A DNA stretch of 64,000 nucleotides, taken from Smittium culicis (Eukaryota > Kickxellomycota > Harpellomycetes > Harpellales > Legeriomycetaceae). A program made the translations under genes and the position numbers. This document shows, in pieces, positions 63,497 through 64,000 of this stretch. Under the pieces are notes generated by a model, which was not told the origin of the DNA, did no database searches, and saw only the letters and a list, made by a program, of their open reading frames with translations. Each line of letters begins with the position of its first letter. Position 1 is the first letter of the stretch. The stretch covers positions 1 through 64,000 of the forward strand of contig LSSN01000060.1 in the NCBI GenBank assembly GCA_001970855.1. The letters run 5' to 3'.

Positions 63497-64000
63497 TTAA
63501 CTACAAAAATTTTTTTTATAAATTTTGCTTAGTTTTAAAAAAAGTTCTAACCTTTTATATTTTATAAGCATACGCCTTATCTAAACTAAAAAATACATCT
63601 AGTAACAAGTGACTTTGTTTTAAAATAATAATTCAGTTTGACACGAATTGATTTTTCTATACTAGAGCTTAATATATTTGAAATTTATTACAAAAAAAAG
63701 TTTTACAAATTTTTTTCAACTATCATTTAATTATAAATTCAATTAAAAATAGCTATCATTAGCTTACATTTAAAAGAAACAAGTCTATTCTCTTGGTTAA
63801 AATTTATGTTCAGCCAAAAAAAGTATAGACTTATAAATGTTATATATCTATTAATTTGAAATTTGAAATTTTCAACGTATAATTTAATGACTAAAAAGAA
63901 TATCCACAAAATAAGATTATGAAAAAAAATAAGAGTAAACAGCAATTTTAATTTCAATACCAATACCAATAAGATTCGAGTTGTGCAAAGAACCTCTCAG
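63497..64000. other. 3' flank of the dynein chain gene
   Basis: AT-rich, non-coding. A 76-codon minus frame at 63739-63969 is hydrophobic low-complexity without motif and was not accepted as a gene. Confidence 0.45.

Overview
The window is a very AT-rich nuclear segment with spliced protein genes. The introns I could place are about 70-290 bases, start with GT, end mostly in TAG or CAG, and the standard stop codons fit. Gene content points to a fungus: a fungal-type MATE exporter, a cystathionine beta-synthase closest in layout to the yeast enzyme, RNA polymerase III subunit Rpc37/RPC5, a Mit1/CHD-type chromatin remodeler and a dynein light intermediate chain. The AT richness, DIRS-like retroelement debris and N/S-rich low-complexity proteins suggest an early-diverging filamentous lineage (Harpellales/Kickxellomycotina would fit), but that placement is inference. 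No tRNA, rRNA or CRISPR array was found.

Layout. 0-9.5 kb: a 9-mer satellite at the left edge, a decayed ISXO2/Merlin-like transposase (2.3-3.0 kb), and two diverged copies of an unknown repeat in opposite orientation (3.2-4.2 and 6.9-7.4 kb). 9.58-11.41 kb (-): MATE transporter. 13.27-15.36 kb (-): seven-exon cystathionine beta-synthase with altered catalytic loops. 16.55-18.12 kb (+): membrane-anchored RING-H2 protein. 18.50-19.74 kb (-): three-exon RPC5/Rpc37. 20.10-21.41 kb (-): two-exon protein of unknown function. 21.4-37.6 kb: gene-poor, with hairpins, a MULE remnant, a 6-mer satellite containing an assembly gap, an IS630/Tc1-like remnant and a cluster of short TTAA-flanked elements. 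37.69-47.91 kb (+): a five-exon gene for a 3,302-residue remodeler. 48.5 kb: 7-mer satellite. 49.3-53.1 kb: decayed DIRS-like tyrosine-recombinase retroelement. 53.4-57.9 kb: decayed coding sequence on the minus strand, possibly another reverse-transcriptase element. 59.3 kb: a second full copy of the TTAA-flanked short element. 60.89-63.50 kb (+): seven-exon dynein light intermediate chain.

The genes are unrelated housekeeping functions (drug/metabolite export, transsulfuration, ubiquitin ligation, Pol III transcription, chromatin silencing, dynein transport) and show no operon-like logic. The reconstructed exon joins come from reading frame and splice-site consensus only, without transcript data. 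The most notable signals are a family of ~200-bp TTAA/CCCTTT elements with two full-length copies, a synthase whose cofactor and substrate loops have drifted while its scaffold is kept, an unusually large Mit1-like remodeler, and remnants of at least four transposase/recombinase families.
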